This document shows positions 35,872-46,929 of a stretch of DNA of 64,000 nucleotides, one piece after another (the first letter of the stretch is position 1; the number at the start of each line of letters is the position of its first letter). The notes under the pieces were generated by a model. The model did not search any database, was not told the DNA's origin, and saw nothing but the letters and a program-made list of their open reading frames with translations. The position numbers were made by a program, and so were the translations under genes. The stretch is from the NCBI RefSeq assembly GCF_964340395.1, contig NC_135549.1:3354501-3418500 (forward strand), read 5' to 3'. This DNA is from Glandiceps talaboti. Its lineage: Eukaryota; Hemichordata; Enteropneusta; Spengelidae.

Positions 35872-36480
35872 GTTTATTTGAATATTAACCACCCTACCTG
35901 GGGTAGTTTGTTATGCTAAGTTCAAAAAAGGGGATCATTTTATGAACATATGTTGCCATGGTAACCCAAATCTCCATAATATGTTAATTGTTTTTCCAAA
36001 ATTTGACATAAAACATTGAAAAAAAAGATAATACAGTGAAAAAATATCCTTGTATTAGACATGTATGAGTTAGTGCTACCTGGTGTAACATAAATTGTAG
36101 AAAATTGGATAGCTGTTTCCAGGCGGAAACATATGGTAGATGTGAAAATTATGTTTTCATTATATACACATACATCTCACAAATAACATTATAAATCTGA
36201 TAAATATCTTTTTATTTGCACATTTACCCCACTACCAAGGGTAGTTTGTCATACTGAGTTCACAAAACATGGTCATTTAATGAACATCAGTTGCCATAGT
36301 AACCAAAATACCCATATTATGTGAATTTTTGAAAAATTATACAAACAATTTTAAAAATTCAAATTTAGGAAAAAAAACATCATTGCTATTGGCATGTACT
36401 AGTTGATGATATCAGGTGTAACAAAGTTTCATGATTTTTGAAATTATCTGTATCAAACTTAAGCAATTCTAAAACTCTAA
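35872..36480. repeat. Dispersed repeat carrying two RFX X-box motifs, copy A
   Basis: About 610 bp highly similar to 63400-64000. It is an internal tandem of two diverged units about 337 bp apart. Each unit opens with ACC(A/C)...CTACC(T/A)GGGTAGTTTGT and carries an X-box: GTTGCCATGGTAAC at 35952-35965 (perfect) and GTTGCCATAGTAAC at 36290-36303. No coding capacity is seen and no TIRs were found. RFX factors bind GTTGCCATGGYAAC-type sites. Confidence 0.85.
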
Positions 36481-37886
36481 AATCGCCTGAATAAATTGTA
36501 AATACCTAAAATACCAACAGTCCTTGAGAATTCCATCTACACAGCTAGGTTCAGTCTTTTATCACAAAATCTTCAAAGTAAGTGTACACATACATTTGAG
36601 TACAAGTTGACATGATCATTGACTCCATACTGTATATTATTGTTTGTACTTGGATTTTATACAATAAAATATCGTCTGCTTTAAAATTCTCCAACTTAAC
36701 TGACAACACAATGTGCGTATATGCTTACATACATATTTCCGGGTCCCAGTGACATGTGCCAAATTCAAATGATAAGGACACTGAATATAGTTGGGGATCA
36801 CAGTATCATTGATTGTTACAGGAATATCGATATTATTATCCAGAATTTCTCAGTCGTGAAGGCGTGAGGCTTGCTGACCAGTGCAGTGTTATAAAGATGG
36901 CGACTGTTATACTGTGTGCGTGCAAGTCGACTGACATCACTAGAATGTAATACAATGTAGCAATATATAGCTATCACGCGAATCACGCATGTCACGTGCA
37001 CTACTTTTATGTGCGTATGCAGTGCAGTGGTATGCGGTACACACATCATATGCTCAAGTGAGATAGACAATGAAAGCAACCAACTCACTAGCCTATTGTT
37101 TACATGTCTTTGCCGAATGACTAGGAATAATCATTAATTTGCACAAAGTTACTAAAATTTACACAAAGTTGACTTAAACAGAAAGGGGCATTGCAAATAT
37201 TTTGTAATGCATGCATAGTCTGGATTGTTTGTCTTCCTTTCAAGCAGACTACCGAGAGTTGATTGCTTTTATTTTGATACAATAACATGTACCACTGACG
37301 CAATCAATGTAAAAAGACGTAACAATGATGTTGCCATTGTTGTGTCTACCTGGAAAATTACATGCATCACGGCGAAAACACGTTCATATGGACATAGCAC
37401 AGTAGAGTGCATACGTCATGCTCCCACGCCAAAAATTAAAACAAAATAAATAAATAAAACAAAAATTTCCAATGTAAGACAATCCTAGCCATAATTCTCT
37501 TCAGCATGTTCAAATTTTATTTTATTTTACAAGACAAAAATAGTCGTTGACAATGTACGGCACCATGACACACTGTGTAAGCACGGGTAGTTTTTTGAAA
37601 GATGACAAAACTGCTGCTGTGTGGATGGTAATGAACCCAATCAATAGAAATGAAATAATTAAAAAAAAGTGAGTACATAGTTTTCAACAGAGATAGTAAT
37701 CCGACAACATTTTCCGACGACTTTGCTATTTGTGAGGCTAGCTAGCCACTTCGCCATAACACTGTGAGTAATCAGCATAGCAAAAATGAACCGGCATAGC
37801 AAATATATGCTCAAACGGATACATTTTATTGAAAATAGGACCAAAAGGCACCATTCCTCTAAATTGTCTCTCACACAATGCCTTAT
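36481..37886. other. Non-coding stretch
   Basis: No supportable gene. A few short frames (for example 36816-37088, minus) lack any recognisable pattern. Confidence 0.45.
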
Positions 37887-39425
37887 TACACTTTTTGTCA
37901 TAAAACCTTAACATTTGGGTGTGTGAGACACACACGTACAATTCTTGTTTGAGACACAGGCAATCCTTGTTTGAGACACAGACAATCCTGGTCAAAAGAG
38001 CTTAGCATTTGACATGACGTTTTATGCTACAATTTACTCTAAAACAGAACACATCAAAAGATGCGTTAGTCGGAGGTGACTTCTTCAAAGCATCCTGCTT
38101 TACACACTGTTACAATTTCGTGTGGTGTCTAAGACACACTAACTTCTGGTCTGTCGAACAGAGTAAATTGTTGACATTAAGTGCCAAATGCTAAGCATTT
38201 ATGACCATCAAAAGATGCCGCTTTTTCGCGCTTTCAACGTTGAAGAGAGCGCTCAAGCAGTCAGTAGACGTCTACTACGCGATGTCCACTGTTTTCGGTG
38301 ACCATCCCGCTTTCCACTGATGTTTCTGGTGTCTCCCTTTTAACCCCTCTCTCGCTGTGTCTTTTCGTAGAGTACGTACGTCCAGTGTCTACATCAAATT
38401 TTAAAAAGTGGTGTATGATACGCTCAAACTTCAATGATTCTTCATCCAAATTAGATGGTACTCTGCCGTGATAGTAGTCCTGCTTGCATACCAAGTAAGT
38501 CGTCCCTTGAGCGAAACACGTACACCATGCCTACCGTAAAAGTGACTCTTCACAATCGCAATATCACAATTTACGACCTGTTTTCTTAGTCGCGGTCCAA
38601 TGGATGTTTCGCATCTTGTCGGCCATCTAGGTCCGTGGAATCATAAAAAGGGGGTGATCACCCTCCGAGAATATGGGTACGATGCCCCATTTCTAGTCTC
38701 TCTCTTTTTTTCTCTCCCTCTCTCTCTGAAGGAATTTCCCCGACGAAGGCCCGGGCCGGGGAGAAACCGGGTCACGTAATCCAGGACAGTGTGCAGTGTA
38801 TGGATTAGGTGTCGTTGAAGGTATAGCTCTGGATTTATATGCTACGGGGTTTCGACACGACGTGTCGAAACCCCGTAGCGTAGAAATTCAGAGCTAGTTC
38901 ACGGTAAAACCTCCCGGATTTCGGAAAAAAGGGGTTTTTAGAAGTGATTTTCTCCCAGATTCAGTATACAAAAAAGAGAAGTTCTTTTTCATTGAAATAT
39001 TAACTGGAAAAGGGGTACATATGAAATTTCGCTAACAAGCTGGGGTACCCACCCATCCATGATCGAGTGACTGCAACCACTGGGGCGTCGGAGAGTCAGA
39101 ATTGTACGGGGTATTGGTCACCGAAAACACCCGTCGTGTAGACTCCCCGAACTGTCAATCCGTGTTGACGGCCCTTTGATGTGTGCTGTTTAAGAGTAAA
39201 TTGTTGCAGAAAATCCCCAAATGCTAAGGTTTCAGTGTGTTTCGAACACCTCAATTCTGGTCATAAGACCTTAGCATTTGGTTGTTTTCTGCAACAATTT
39301 ACTCTAAAACAGAAGACATCAAGGGTTCTGTCAATGAGAGTTGATGCAGACACAAGTTGGTGTGGTTTCGACTGGATCCGATGGAGTGTTTGTTTTGTCG
39401 CCTGGAACTGACGCCTCTTTTGAGA
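37887..39425 (-). mobile_element. Nested-palindrome TIR transposon, copy 5 (far end missing)
   Basis: The left end is intact (TACACTTTTTGTCATAAAAC). The copy runs through the core modules, the conserved internal frame (minus strand, 38494 to 38261), the central hairpin, further core modules (about 39183-39310) and GTCGCCTGGAACTGACGC, then stops at CTCTTTTGAGAG. The terminal block of the other end is missing. The central hairpin (38825-38895) has perfect 19-bp inner arms GCTACGGGGTTTCGACACG at 38841-38859 and 38861-38879 around one base. Orientation is opposite to the copy at 44498. Confidence 0.85.
38261..38494 (-). CDS. Conserved open frame inside transposon copy 5, unknown function
   Basis: 77 codons. 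Segments: VCKQDYYHGRVPSNLDEESL, then KFERIIHHFLKFDVDTGRTY, then STKRHSERGVKRE and ending GHRVVDVY. It aligns without frameshift to the frame in the copy at 44498 (about 90 percent identical by eye), with changes such as H(I/S)ERG(I/V)K(K/R)E being mostly conservative. The frame is broken in copy 1. There is no convincing start codon and I recognise no family. It may be a captured host exon or non-coding sequence that happens to be open. Confidence 0.35.
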   Translation of the reverse strand: MVCKQDYYHGRVPSNLDEESLKFERIIHHFLKFDVDTGRTYSTKRHSERGVKRETPETSVESGMVTENSGHRVVDVY

Positions 39426-40170
39426 GTTTCTTCGGCCTGGGGGTGTCTTTGTAAGGAGGGTCTCCCTGTTTTTGAAATTGGCAGTGGGGGGGGGGGTCAT
39501 GCCGTTTTGAAAATTGTGGATTTTGTGGTCATTGTGTTTTGAGTTGTGATGGACGAAAAGAATCATTTTCTACTATGGCATATAGCCTTGTCTGAAATGT
39601 GGTACATGCCTTAAAATCTTCCCTACCAATGATACTACCATTAGATGTGCTGACCTTTACTACACGTATATGATGATGCCATTTAACTTTTTAAGAACAT
39701 ACTTCAACCCTATGTAAGTTATAAAGAATAGTTTCTGATACTTGATGGTGCTGTCTTATAAGGCGTAGATTAAGTTATTGCTTGAAAGGGTTTGAATAGT
39801 CTCAAAATTGACTTTTCAGAGTAAAAAACCTCCAGGGCTTCTAGGGGGAGACCCCCTCGGATCCCCACATGAGGTTGACATATCCCAGTCTCAAGCTCTT
39901 CCCCTCTTACTGTCAAGATGCTATAAAACTATATTTCAAAATATTTCAACCCCATGTAGTTGCTTTTTACATGTTGGTGCTCAAAATTGACTTTTTCAGA
40001 GTTAAAAACCTCCTTGACCATATTTTTCCCTAATGAGTTGTTGTGGTTACTGTAACCAAATATCATTACTGTCAGCAAGTGGTTTGTTTTTGAGATATTG
40101 TGTATAAACGGATGGACGGACACACACACACACACACACATTCCATAACCTCTCTTTATGAGGGTTAAAC
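39426..40170. other. Non-coding stretch with a diverged tandem pair
   Basis: CTCAAAATTGACTTTTCAGA followed by GTAAAAAACCTCC (about 39800) recurs at about 39978 as CTCAAAATTGACTTTTTCAG with GTTAAAAACCTCC. Each is preceded by a TTCAACCC(T/C)ATGTA word, giving two units of about 180 bp. A CA microsatellite lies at 40122-40140. No gene is seen. Confidence 0.5.
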
Positions 40171-42672
40171 AGAATTCGATCACAAAAGTTTAAAATTACA
40201 ATACCTGATTTGCAAAGGAAGATACTTTAATGCACATATGTTTACTTAACGATTTATTAATTACGTACTGTTTCTTTAGTGTTTCATCACGACAGAGAAT
40301 GCTTCTGTTAACCAACGCGTGTGAAATACCATATTCGGTAATCAAGTGGTTCGATTTCCGCTTTGCAATTGGTCGACTTCAAAATTATAATAATTACTCT
40401 ACGATAATTTGAAGATTGATATGTATGATGATATGACAATGTAATGAACTCGTACCGACATCGTGCTATTTCCCTTCAATGAAACTTTATGAATGAAACT
40501 TTAAAGTCTAGCATTAGACAAGGCAAACACATTCGTCGGGTTGATCTATTGTAAAATTCAATGAAGCAACGGATATTGTGTTTCCTGTAGAATAAATAGC
40601 CATTAACATCCGGCGAAATCGATGTAACAAGGGAATAAGAGAATTGTGTGTCAAAGAATTTCACATCAATGCTGCTGATGCGAAGACACGAACGCAGCTA
40701 TGTCAACGTAATTTGCTTCACGATATCGATTGAGCAAATGCTATCGTCCTCCCTGGACCAATACACTTCGATTGACAAAGATGCACTTTATATTTTACGA
40801 CTGATGAAATTGTTTTTGGCAGAAGCAACAAATAGTGTGTTTACTCCTGTCAGGACTAGTACAAATGTAATCTCGTTGCAGTCGGCATTAATATTTACAT
40901 TCCTTAGCCGCAGGAAAGTTAACACGCCTTGTGACCAGTCATCCTTTAGATATCATCATCTAAGCATTTAATGATATGGAATCTTATATTACAGTCACAT
41001 TGTAATTTACAAACTACAAGACATCCTTCCTGTTTCTTGACCCAGACAATGAATACAAAGCACGTGGCAAAATGTGATTTTCTTACAGTGGTATAAATGT
41101 TAAGTGCAAAGTAAAGTCGATAGGCAGTAACTTTCGTAAGTTTGATAAGAATATGAATGCAGTGATAAAGGTTGAAGGATACTGGACCAGGTGTAAAGTT
41201 AAAATGAACCTACACAAATGACGTTTAGAATTTAATCGTCATTTTGTAACAAATGCCGTATATAATCTTAATAATCCGATGTCAATCTATATGATCTATT
41301 TCAGATAAACCGTCTATATACAGTTAGTTATTATGCGAAAGTGTGTCAATCCTATTTTTGACTATGTTTTGGAGTTGCAACACATTTTAATCTGGGCTTA
41401 GGAATTCTTCTTTGGTTAACCTTTCAGTTTAATCTTCAAATGTCAGCGGTATAATATTTTAAAGCTGCTAGGCAGAAAGACAGGCAGAGTAAACAATCTG
41501 GTATATCACTTCTTGATGGGCTAACTAAATTTAAAGGGGCATTATGCAGAATCTTCACTGATCTTCAACGAAGGGCATTTGCTATTTTTCCAAAGTGGAA
41601 TATGATATATCCGGGGATCATGTTAAACCTAAAGACTGGTTTTCAATCATCAAACCCAGGGGAAAGTGTTAAAGAAAACAGTCTGACAGCAACAATAACA
41701 GCAAATAATAGTGTGGGGATTTATGTTACAGTTTTATATAAAACATACGAGCACAATAAACTCAAAACAAAACGAAACTCATTAGAGCACATACTTACGT
41801 TAACACTGAGCCCTGTACTCCTCAGGGTGAATACATAATCCTGACAGAGGTAACATATAAATTACAAAGCAACTATACAAGACATTAATCAGGATGTCGC
41901 TGGATTTACCGCTCACTAAATCCATGAATATATGTACTGTATATGCCATTTTACGTAATTTTGACACAAAATGCTTTAAGGATTTAGATGTTTTATGAGT
42001 TTGACTTATTCTGGTTGCTAACCAATATATTCAATATTATGATGCCATCGGATTGGCAACACCCAGTGTGAAGGGAAATTGTGAGTCACTGTGACACATT
42101 TGTCAAAGAGGTGGAATTACAAGGTTTTTTACCTTTGGTGAACTTGCATATTAACATCTATTTCTGTTGATGTATTATGGTCATCTCCTCTGGCGGTTGG
42201 AAATTCTTTCATCGTTAAGGCCCCACTTTCAAGTATTGGTAGTGAACCAGTTTTTAAATGATGACCTAATAAAGAAACGGTAGATATTAATTTATGATCG
42301 GGAAACATGCTTACCAAACCCTGAGCAGAAACGTTTACTGAGCTATTCAGCAAATACATGACCAAATATCTTTAAAAATACGATTATACCCTAGTTCAAT
42401 AGCTCCCTGGAGGTTAGTACTGATTATTTGCAACATGTATTTGAATACATGAAAACATCAATGTGAATATCCCACTGGAAAATCCCTTCCATAGCAACGT
42501 ATAAAGAATTATGTCAAATGACATTATTTATCCACATAATTAACCAACACCAATGACATACCCTATGTAAAAAAAATCATTAAAAACACTTTTTTAGCTC
42601 AAATGAACTGAAGTTCAGTAGTGCTATAGGCATTGTGAATGTATCTCTATACGTGTGCGGATGGATGGATGG
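40171..42672. other. Non-coding AT-rich stretch
   Basis: I see no supportable gene. The frame at 40648-40971 (plus, 107 codons) lacks recognisable motifs and splice context. TTTAAAGGGGCATTATGCAG at about 41530 looks like one end of a TTAA-flanked element, but no partner end was found. Confidence 0.45.
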
Positions 42673-42730
42673 GTGTGTGTGTGTGTGTGTGTGCGTGCGC
42701 GCGCGTGCGTGCGTGTGTGTGTGTGTGTGT
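42673..42730. repeat. (GT)n with GCGCGCG core
   Basis: GT tract interrupted by a GTGCGTGCGCGCGCGTGCGT stretch. Alternating purine-pyrimidine with a CG core is a classic Z-DNA-prone sequence. Confidence 0.9.
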
Positions 42731-42804
42731 AAACAACTTAAAGGATGAATGATAGGTATAAACCAGATTTAAAGTGAATGCCTTCCGTAAGGGTATAGTC
42801 TTGC

Positions 42805-43080
42805 AATTTCATGATTTACGCAAGAAATATAGCTCTATATCAGTGATTTTCCAAGTCCCAATGAAAGTTAGTTGTCAAAAATGTTGTTCAAATACCCGCC
42901 TCCTATTCTCAGCAGAGGAAAGCTTGCCATCCTCGACTTCACTTGGCTTTCTCGATCCCCTACATACCTAGGATATGCACACCCGTTTCCATGGCAAATA
43001 AAATAAACAAAATTCAAACCCACATAACATTGCTATAATTACACATCAGAAAGTTTACATACTTCAGGCTAAGCATCGTA
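42805..43080. repeat. Dispersed repeat, copy B (partner at 33890)
   Basis: Collinear with 33890-34155: GCAAGAAATATAGCTCT, AAAGTTAGTTGTC, GAGGAAAGCTTGCCATCCTC, GATCCCCTA and AATAAACAAAATTCAAA. Immediately upstream (42766-42795) is CCAGATTTAAAGTGAATGCC followed by TTCCGTAAGGG, the left-edge word of the repeat at 49100. Confidence 0.75.
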
Positions 43081-43779
43081 ACATTTTAACAACTTTAATA
43101 CAGTGAAGTGATACGGTATAATTGCCCTACTTCATCACTGGGTAAAGTGTATACCTATAAGTTTCTGCTGCACTAACACAACCATCGGCATGTGCGTGTT
43201 GAACTTCCTTCTGTCCCACAACAAGTTTACAAGTCGCTTTGTCTACTCGTTGCAAGTAGACCATTTTACATTCCTTTAATCACTATGGGAAAATTATCAA
43301 GATTTTGTTGAGTGGCATGCCCTCACTGTACACTAATTATATAGAGGTCAATGTATAGGTCCCCATTATTGATACATTGTCACAAAACTTTCTTCGTAGG
43401 CTAGGCAAGGCTTGGTCTATTTTCCATATTTTGACCACATACATTTGGGTATAAATTATAGATTATTACACTTGATAAATATGTGAGAGTGTATTTATAT
43501 CCTGAGATACTGAGCTAGATAAATGATTATGTACAAGCCTTGCAACAAACAGCGGTAGTTTGTTATCAGGAGAAATCGGAAAAGAACACGGTAAAAGGAG
43601 ACGGTTTGAGGTCAATATAATACTTCCTAAACTTCTATTGAAAATCTAAAATGATACAATTTTTCTTTTTTCATCTGCGCATTAGCATGTGAAATTTGAA
43701 AATGATATGTCCATATTTGATGAAATTGAAGAGATGATAAATATTTCACCTGTTTGTGAACTCTGCACCCATTTTAAAC
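43081..43779. other. Non-coding stretch
   Basis: I see nothing that can be supported. Confidence 0.45.
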
Positions 43780-44490
43780 CTATTTTAAGGCCAAGAAAAA
43801 AAATTGTTTTCTGGTGAGTTTGCATCACTTAAATACCCTGATCCTCTTTTTTCTTGTGTTTGTCCAGCCAATGCAGAGTGCAGAGCAAAGGTAAACACCG
43901 AGGGACTGATTGTCTTGATACTTGGTGGGGACATTACTTCGTGCAGATGGGAAATTGTTCAAATGAAAATGATTGCATCAGGGATGTGCGTTTTGGGTCA
44001 AAAAAGGTGATTTTTGGTCAAAAAAAACTTGAACTCAAAAAGTAAAAAGTAAAAAGTAAAAAACTACTGGGCAGATTGGTCTGAAATTTAGTGGGAATGT
44101 TCTTGGGGATGTTCATGGCAAAAAATGTGTCTTTTTGGTCAAAAAACTATAATTCCAAAATTACTGAGCAGATTGGGATGAAATTTAACGGGGTTGCCTA
44201 TAGGGATGTGCACATGAAGATGTAGTCGAAAATATGATCATCCCATCAGCAATATGCAAATTACGTCTAAAAATCTCAATTTGGTCAAAAACTTATATCT
44301 TGAAAGGGACATGGTGAATGGGGCTGAAACTTTGTAGGAATGTTCTGGAGGTGTTATCTGTAGTTTTTGTTCAAAACAGTTTGACAAAATTGGCCCTAGC
44401 AACTATGGCCACGCCCTAAGCTACAATGAAGTGGCATATTACAAGGATAAAAACAGAGACAGGGAGGTAAGTGAATAAAGAATCAAAAAA
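43780..44490. repeat. Degenerate modular repeat (GGTCAAAAA / CAGATTGG modules)
   Basis: Several diverged units of about 110 bp. Each has a TTTTTGGTCAAAAAA stretch, then CTGGGCAGATTGG-like, GAAATTTAGTGGGAATGTTC-like and GGGATGT words (about 43985, 44075, 44160, 44290). The transposon copy at 44498 is inserted at its right edge. Short open frames inside it are not meaningful. Confidence 0.55.
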
Positions 44491-45192
44491 TGTATCTTAC
44501 ACTTTTTGTCATAAAACCTTAGCATTTCGGTGTTTGAGACACACACAATTCTTGTTTGAAACACGCATATCTTTGTTCGAAACACACACAATCCTAGTCA
44601 TAAGACCTTAGCATTTGCCGGTTTGTGCAACAATTTACTCTTAAACTGGACACATCAAAAGATGCGTCAGTTCCAAGCGACAAAACAAACACTCCAATCG
44701 AAACCACACCAAATTGTGTCTGCATCAACTCTCATTAACGGAACCCTTGATGTCTTCTGGTTTAGAGTAAATTGTTGCAGAAAACAACTAAATGCTAAGC
44801 TTTATGACTAGAATTGATGTGTTCGAAACACACTGAATCCTGGTCATAAGAGCTTAGCATTTGGTGATTTTCTGCAACAATTTATTCTAAAAGAGCACAC
44901 ATCAAAGGGCCGTCAACATGGATGGACAGTTCGGGTAGTCTACACGACGGGTGTTTTCGGTGACCAACACCCCGTACAATTCTGACTCTCCGACGCCCCA
45001 GCAGTGGTAATCGCTCGATCATGGATGGGTGGGTACCCCGGCTTGTTAGCGAAATTTCATATGTACCCCTTTTCCAGTTAATATTTCAATGAAAAAGAAC
45101 CCCCCCCCCCCACCTTTTCTATATACTGAATCTGGGAGAAAATCACTTCAAAAACCCCCTTTTTCCTAAATCCGGGAGGTTTTACCTTCAAC

Positions 45193-45217
45193 CATAGACC
45201 CTCCACCAAACATATGC
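45193..45217. mobile_element. 25-bp insert CATAGACCCTCCACC... with perfect 6-bp target duplication
   Basis: The insert is flanked by TTCAAC at 45187-45192 and 45218-45223. The copies at 3269 and 6886 read ACCTTCAACTA across the same point with a single TTCAAC, and the copy at 37887 is likewise uninterrupted, so the unoccupied site is directly visible. The left half is the CATAGACCCTCCACC arm seen at three other places in the window. The right part (AAACATATGC) is a damaged or partial second arm. Confidence 0.7.
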
Positions 45218-45465
45218 TTCAACTAGCTCTGGATTTCTACACTACGAAACCCCGTAGCATATAAATCCAGAGCTATACCTTCAACGACACCTAATCCATA
45301 CACTCCACACGGTCCTGGATTACGTGACCTTTCTCCCCGGCCCGGGCCTTTGTCGGGGAAGTTCCTTCAGAGAGAGAGAGAAAGAGAGAGAGAGTACTAG
45401 TAGAAATGGGACATCGTACCCATATTCTCGGAGGGTAATCTGAAAAAGTACCCCCCTTTTTATAA

Positions 45466-45861
45466 TTCCACGGACCTAGATGGCCGACGAGATGCGAAAC
45501 ATCCATTGGACCGCGACCAAGAAAACAGGTCGTAAACTGTGATATTGCGATTTTGAAAAGTCACTTTCACGGTAGGCATGCTCACAGACGGTGTACGCAT
45601 TTCGCTCAAGGGACGACTTACTCTGTATGCAAGCAGGACTACTATCACGGCAGAGTATACGTACCATCTAATTTGGATGAAGAATCATTGAAGTTTGAGC
45701 GTATCATACACCACTTTTTAAAATTTGATGTAGACACTGGACGCACGTACTCTACGAAAAGACACATTGAGAGAGGGATTAAAAAGGAGACACGAGAAAC
45801 ATCAGTGGAAAGCGGGATGGTCACCGAAAACACTGGACATCGCGTAGTAGACGTCTACTGA
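45466..45861 (+). CDS. Conserved open frame inside transposon copy 6, unknown function
   Basis: 131 codons open to a TGA, with no ATG near the front. Residues in order: GPRPRKQVVNCDIAILKSHF, a His/Arg-rich piece, TYSVCKQDYYHGRVYVPSNL, DEESLKFERIIHHFLKFDVD, TGRTYSTKRHIERGIKKETR and a terminal GHRVVDVY. The same frame is open in the copy at 37887 and in the front half of copy 1. I recognise no domain. The lack of a start suggests an exon fragment, if it is coding at all. The opposite strand is also open over part of the same DNA, which weakens the coding case. Confidence 0.35.
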   Translation, partial: FHGPRWPTRCETSIGPRPRKQVVNCDIAILKSHFHGRHAHRRCTHFAQGTTYSVCKQDYYHGRVYVPSNLDEESLKFERIIHHFLKFDVDTGRTYSTKRHIERGIKKETRETSVESGMVTENTGHRVVDVY

Positions 45862-46223
45862 CTGCTCAAGTGATAGCGCTCTATTCAACGTTGAAAGCGG
45901 CATCTTTTGATGGTCATAAATGCTTAGCATTTGCGACTTAATGTCAACAATTTACTCTGTTCGACAGACCAGAAGTTGGTGTGTCTTAGACACCACACGA
46001 AATTGTAACAGTGTATAAAGCAGGATGCTTTGAAGAAGTCACCTCCGACTAACGCATCTTTTGATGTGTTCTGTTTTAGAGTAAATTGTAGCATAAAACA
46101 TCAAATGCTAAGCTCTTATGACCAGGATTCAGTGTGTCTCAAACAAGGATTGTGTGTGTCTCAAACAAGAATTGTGTGTGTCTCAAACACCCAAATGCTA
46201 ACGGTTTTATGACAAAAAGTGTA

Positions 46224-46929
46224 ATATACCTAGCAGCAAGACCACGCCCATAGCAAAAACCAAATACATTTCTGCTACAACTCCATTGGCGCTACTTTTT
46301 ACGTTTTTCGCGCCTTTTGATAGTACAATTTTTTATCAAGTAAGTTGATCATGCCGAGCTTCTTAAGTTTCGCACATAAAGATATAAAAAAAGTTACGAT
46401 TAATTTATGCAAAAGAAGATGAAAGCACACTTACCTTATAGTAATACGACAATCAATTATCATACATTGTTATTTGATATTTATTCCTGTTATCAATTTA
46501 AGAATTATCATGCTTAGAAACGTGTTAATTCTAAATTTGATCTGTTTCAAAAATAAATTCACTGATTCACAATTTATGCGAGTGTTTTCAACTTTTCCAG
46601 TCAGATCTTTTTAGCTTATTTCTTGAATTAAGTTGACATGGCGTTGATGTTTTCAAGACAAGCTAAGAACATAATGCTGAAACCACAATGGTAGTTATGA
46701 AACACAGCCCACATGTATTTTATAAGTTCGGTTAAAAATGACAAGAACTAGCTCACAGTGAGATTAAATTTCAATTTTGTTTCTACGTTTCGGTCCTGCG
46801 TCGGGAATCTAATAAAAACCAGTGGATAATAAATAAAATGTAAAACATCTGTAAAAATATAAAGACGGAACTGTAAAAATTAAACTTGTAAAAGGTAATT
46901 ACTAGACGAAAAGAAGATGGAAAGAAGGA
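46224..46929. other. Non-coding stretch
   Basis: AT-rich. The first 40 bp (GCAAGACCACGCCCATAGCA) probably continue the modular repeat interrupted by the transposon. No gene is seen. Confidence 0.45.

Larger units (their letters stand above)
44498..46223 (+). mobile_element. Nested-palindrome TIR transposon, copy 6 (reference copy, both ends present)
   Basis: It begins TACACTTTTTGTCATAAAAC and ends GTTTTATGACAAAAAGTGTA (1,726 bp). Flanks ATGTATCT and ATATACCT match at 6 of 8 positions, consistent with an aged 8-bp target duplication. TIRs are about 170 bp: terminal block, GAGACACACACAAT repeats, one core module, then ACATCAAAAGATGCGT. Inside the left half a near-palindrome (about 44748-44907) holds two core modules head to head around TTCGAA. 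Another core module lies at 45911-45965. A central hairpin is at 45225-45274 and a long open frame at 45466-45861. There is no transposase, so it must have been mobilised in trans. The 8-bp duplication hints at a hAT-type or similar source; that is inference. Confidence 0.9.

Noticed and set aside
41530-41600. Second TTAA/AGGGG MITE
   Set aside because: TTTAAAGGGGCATTATGCAG resembles one end, but no partner end with CCCCT and TTAA was found within a sensible distance.
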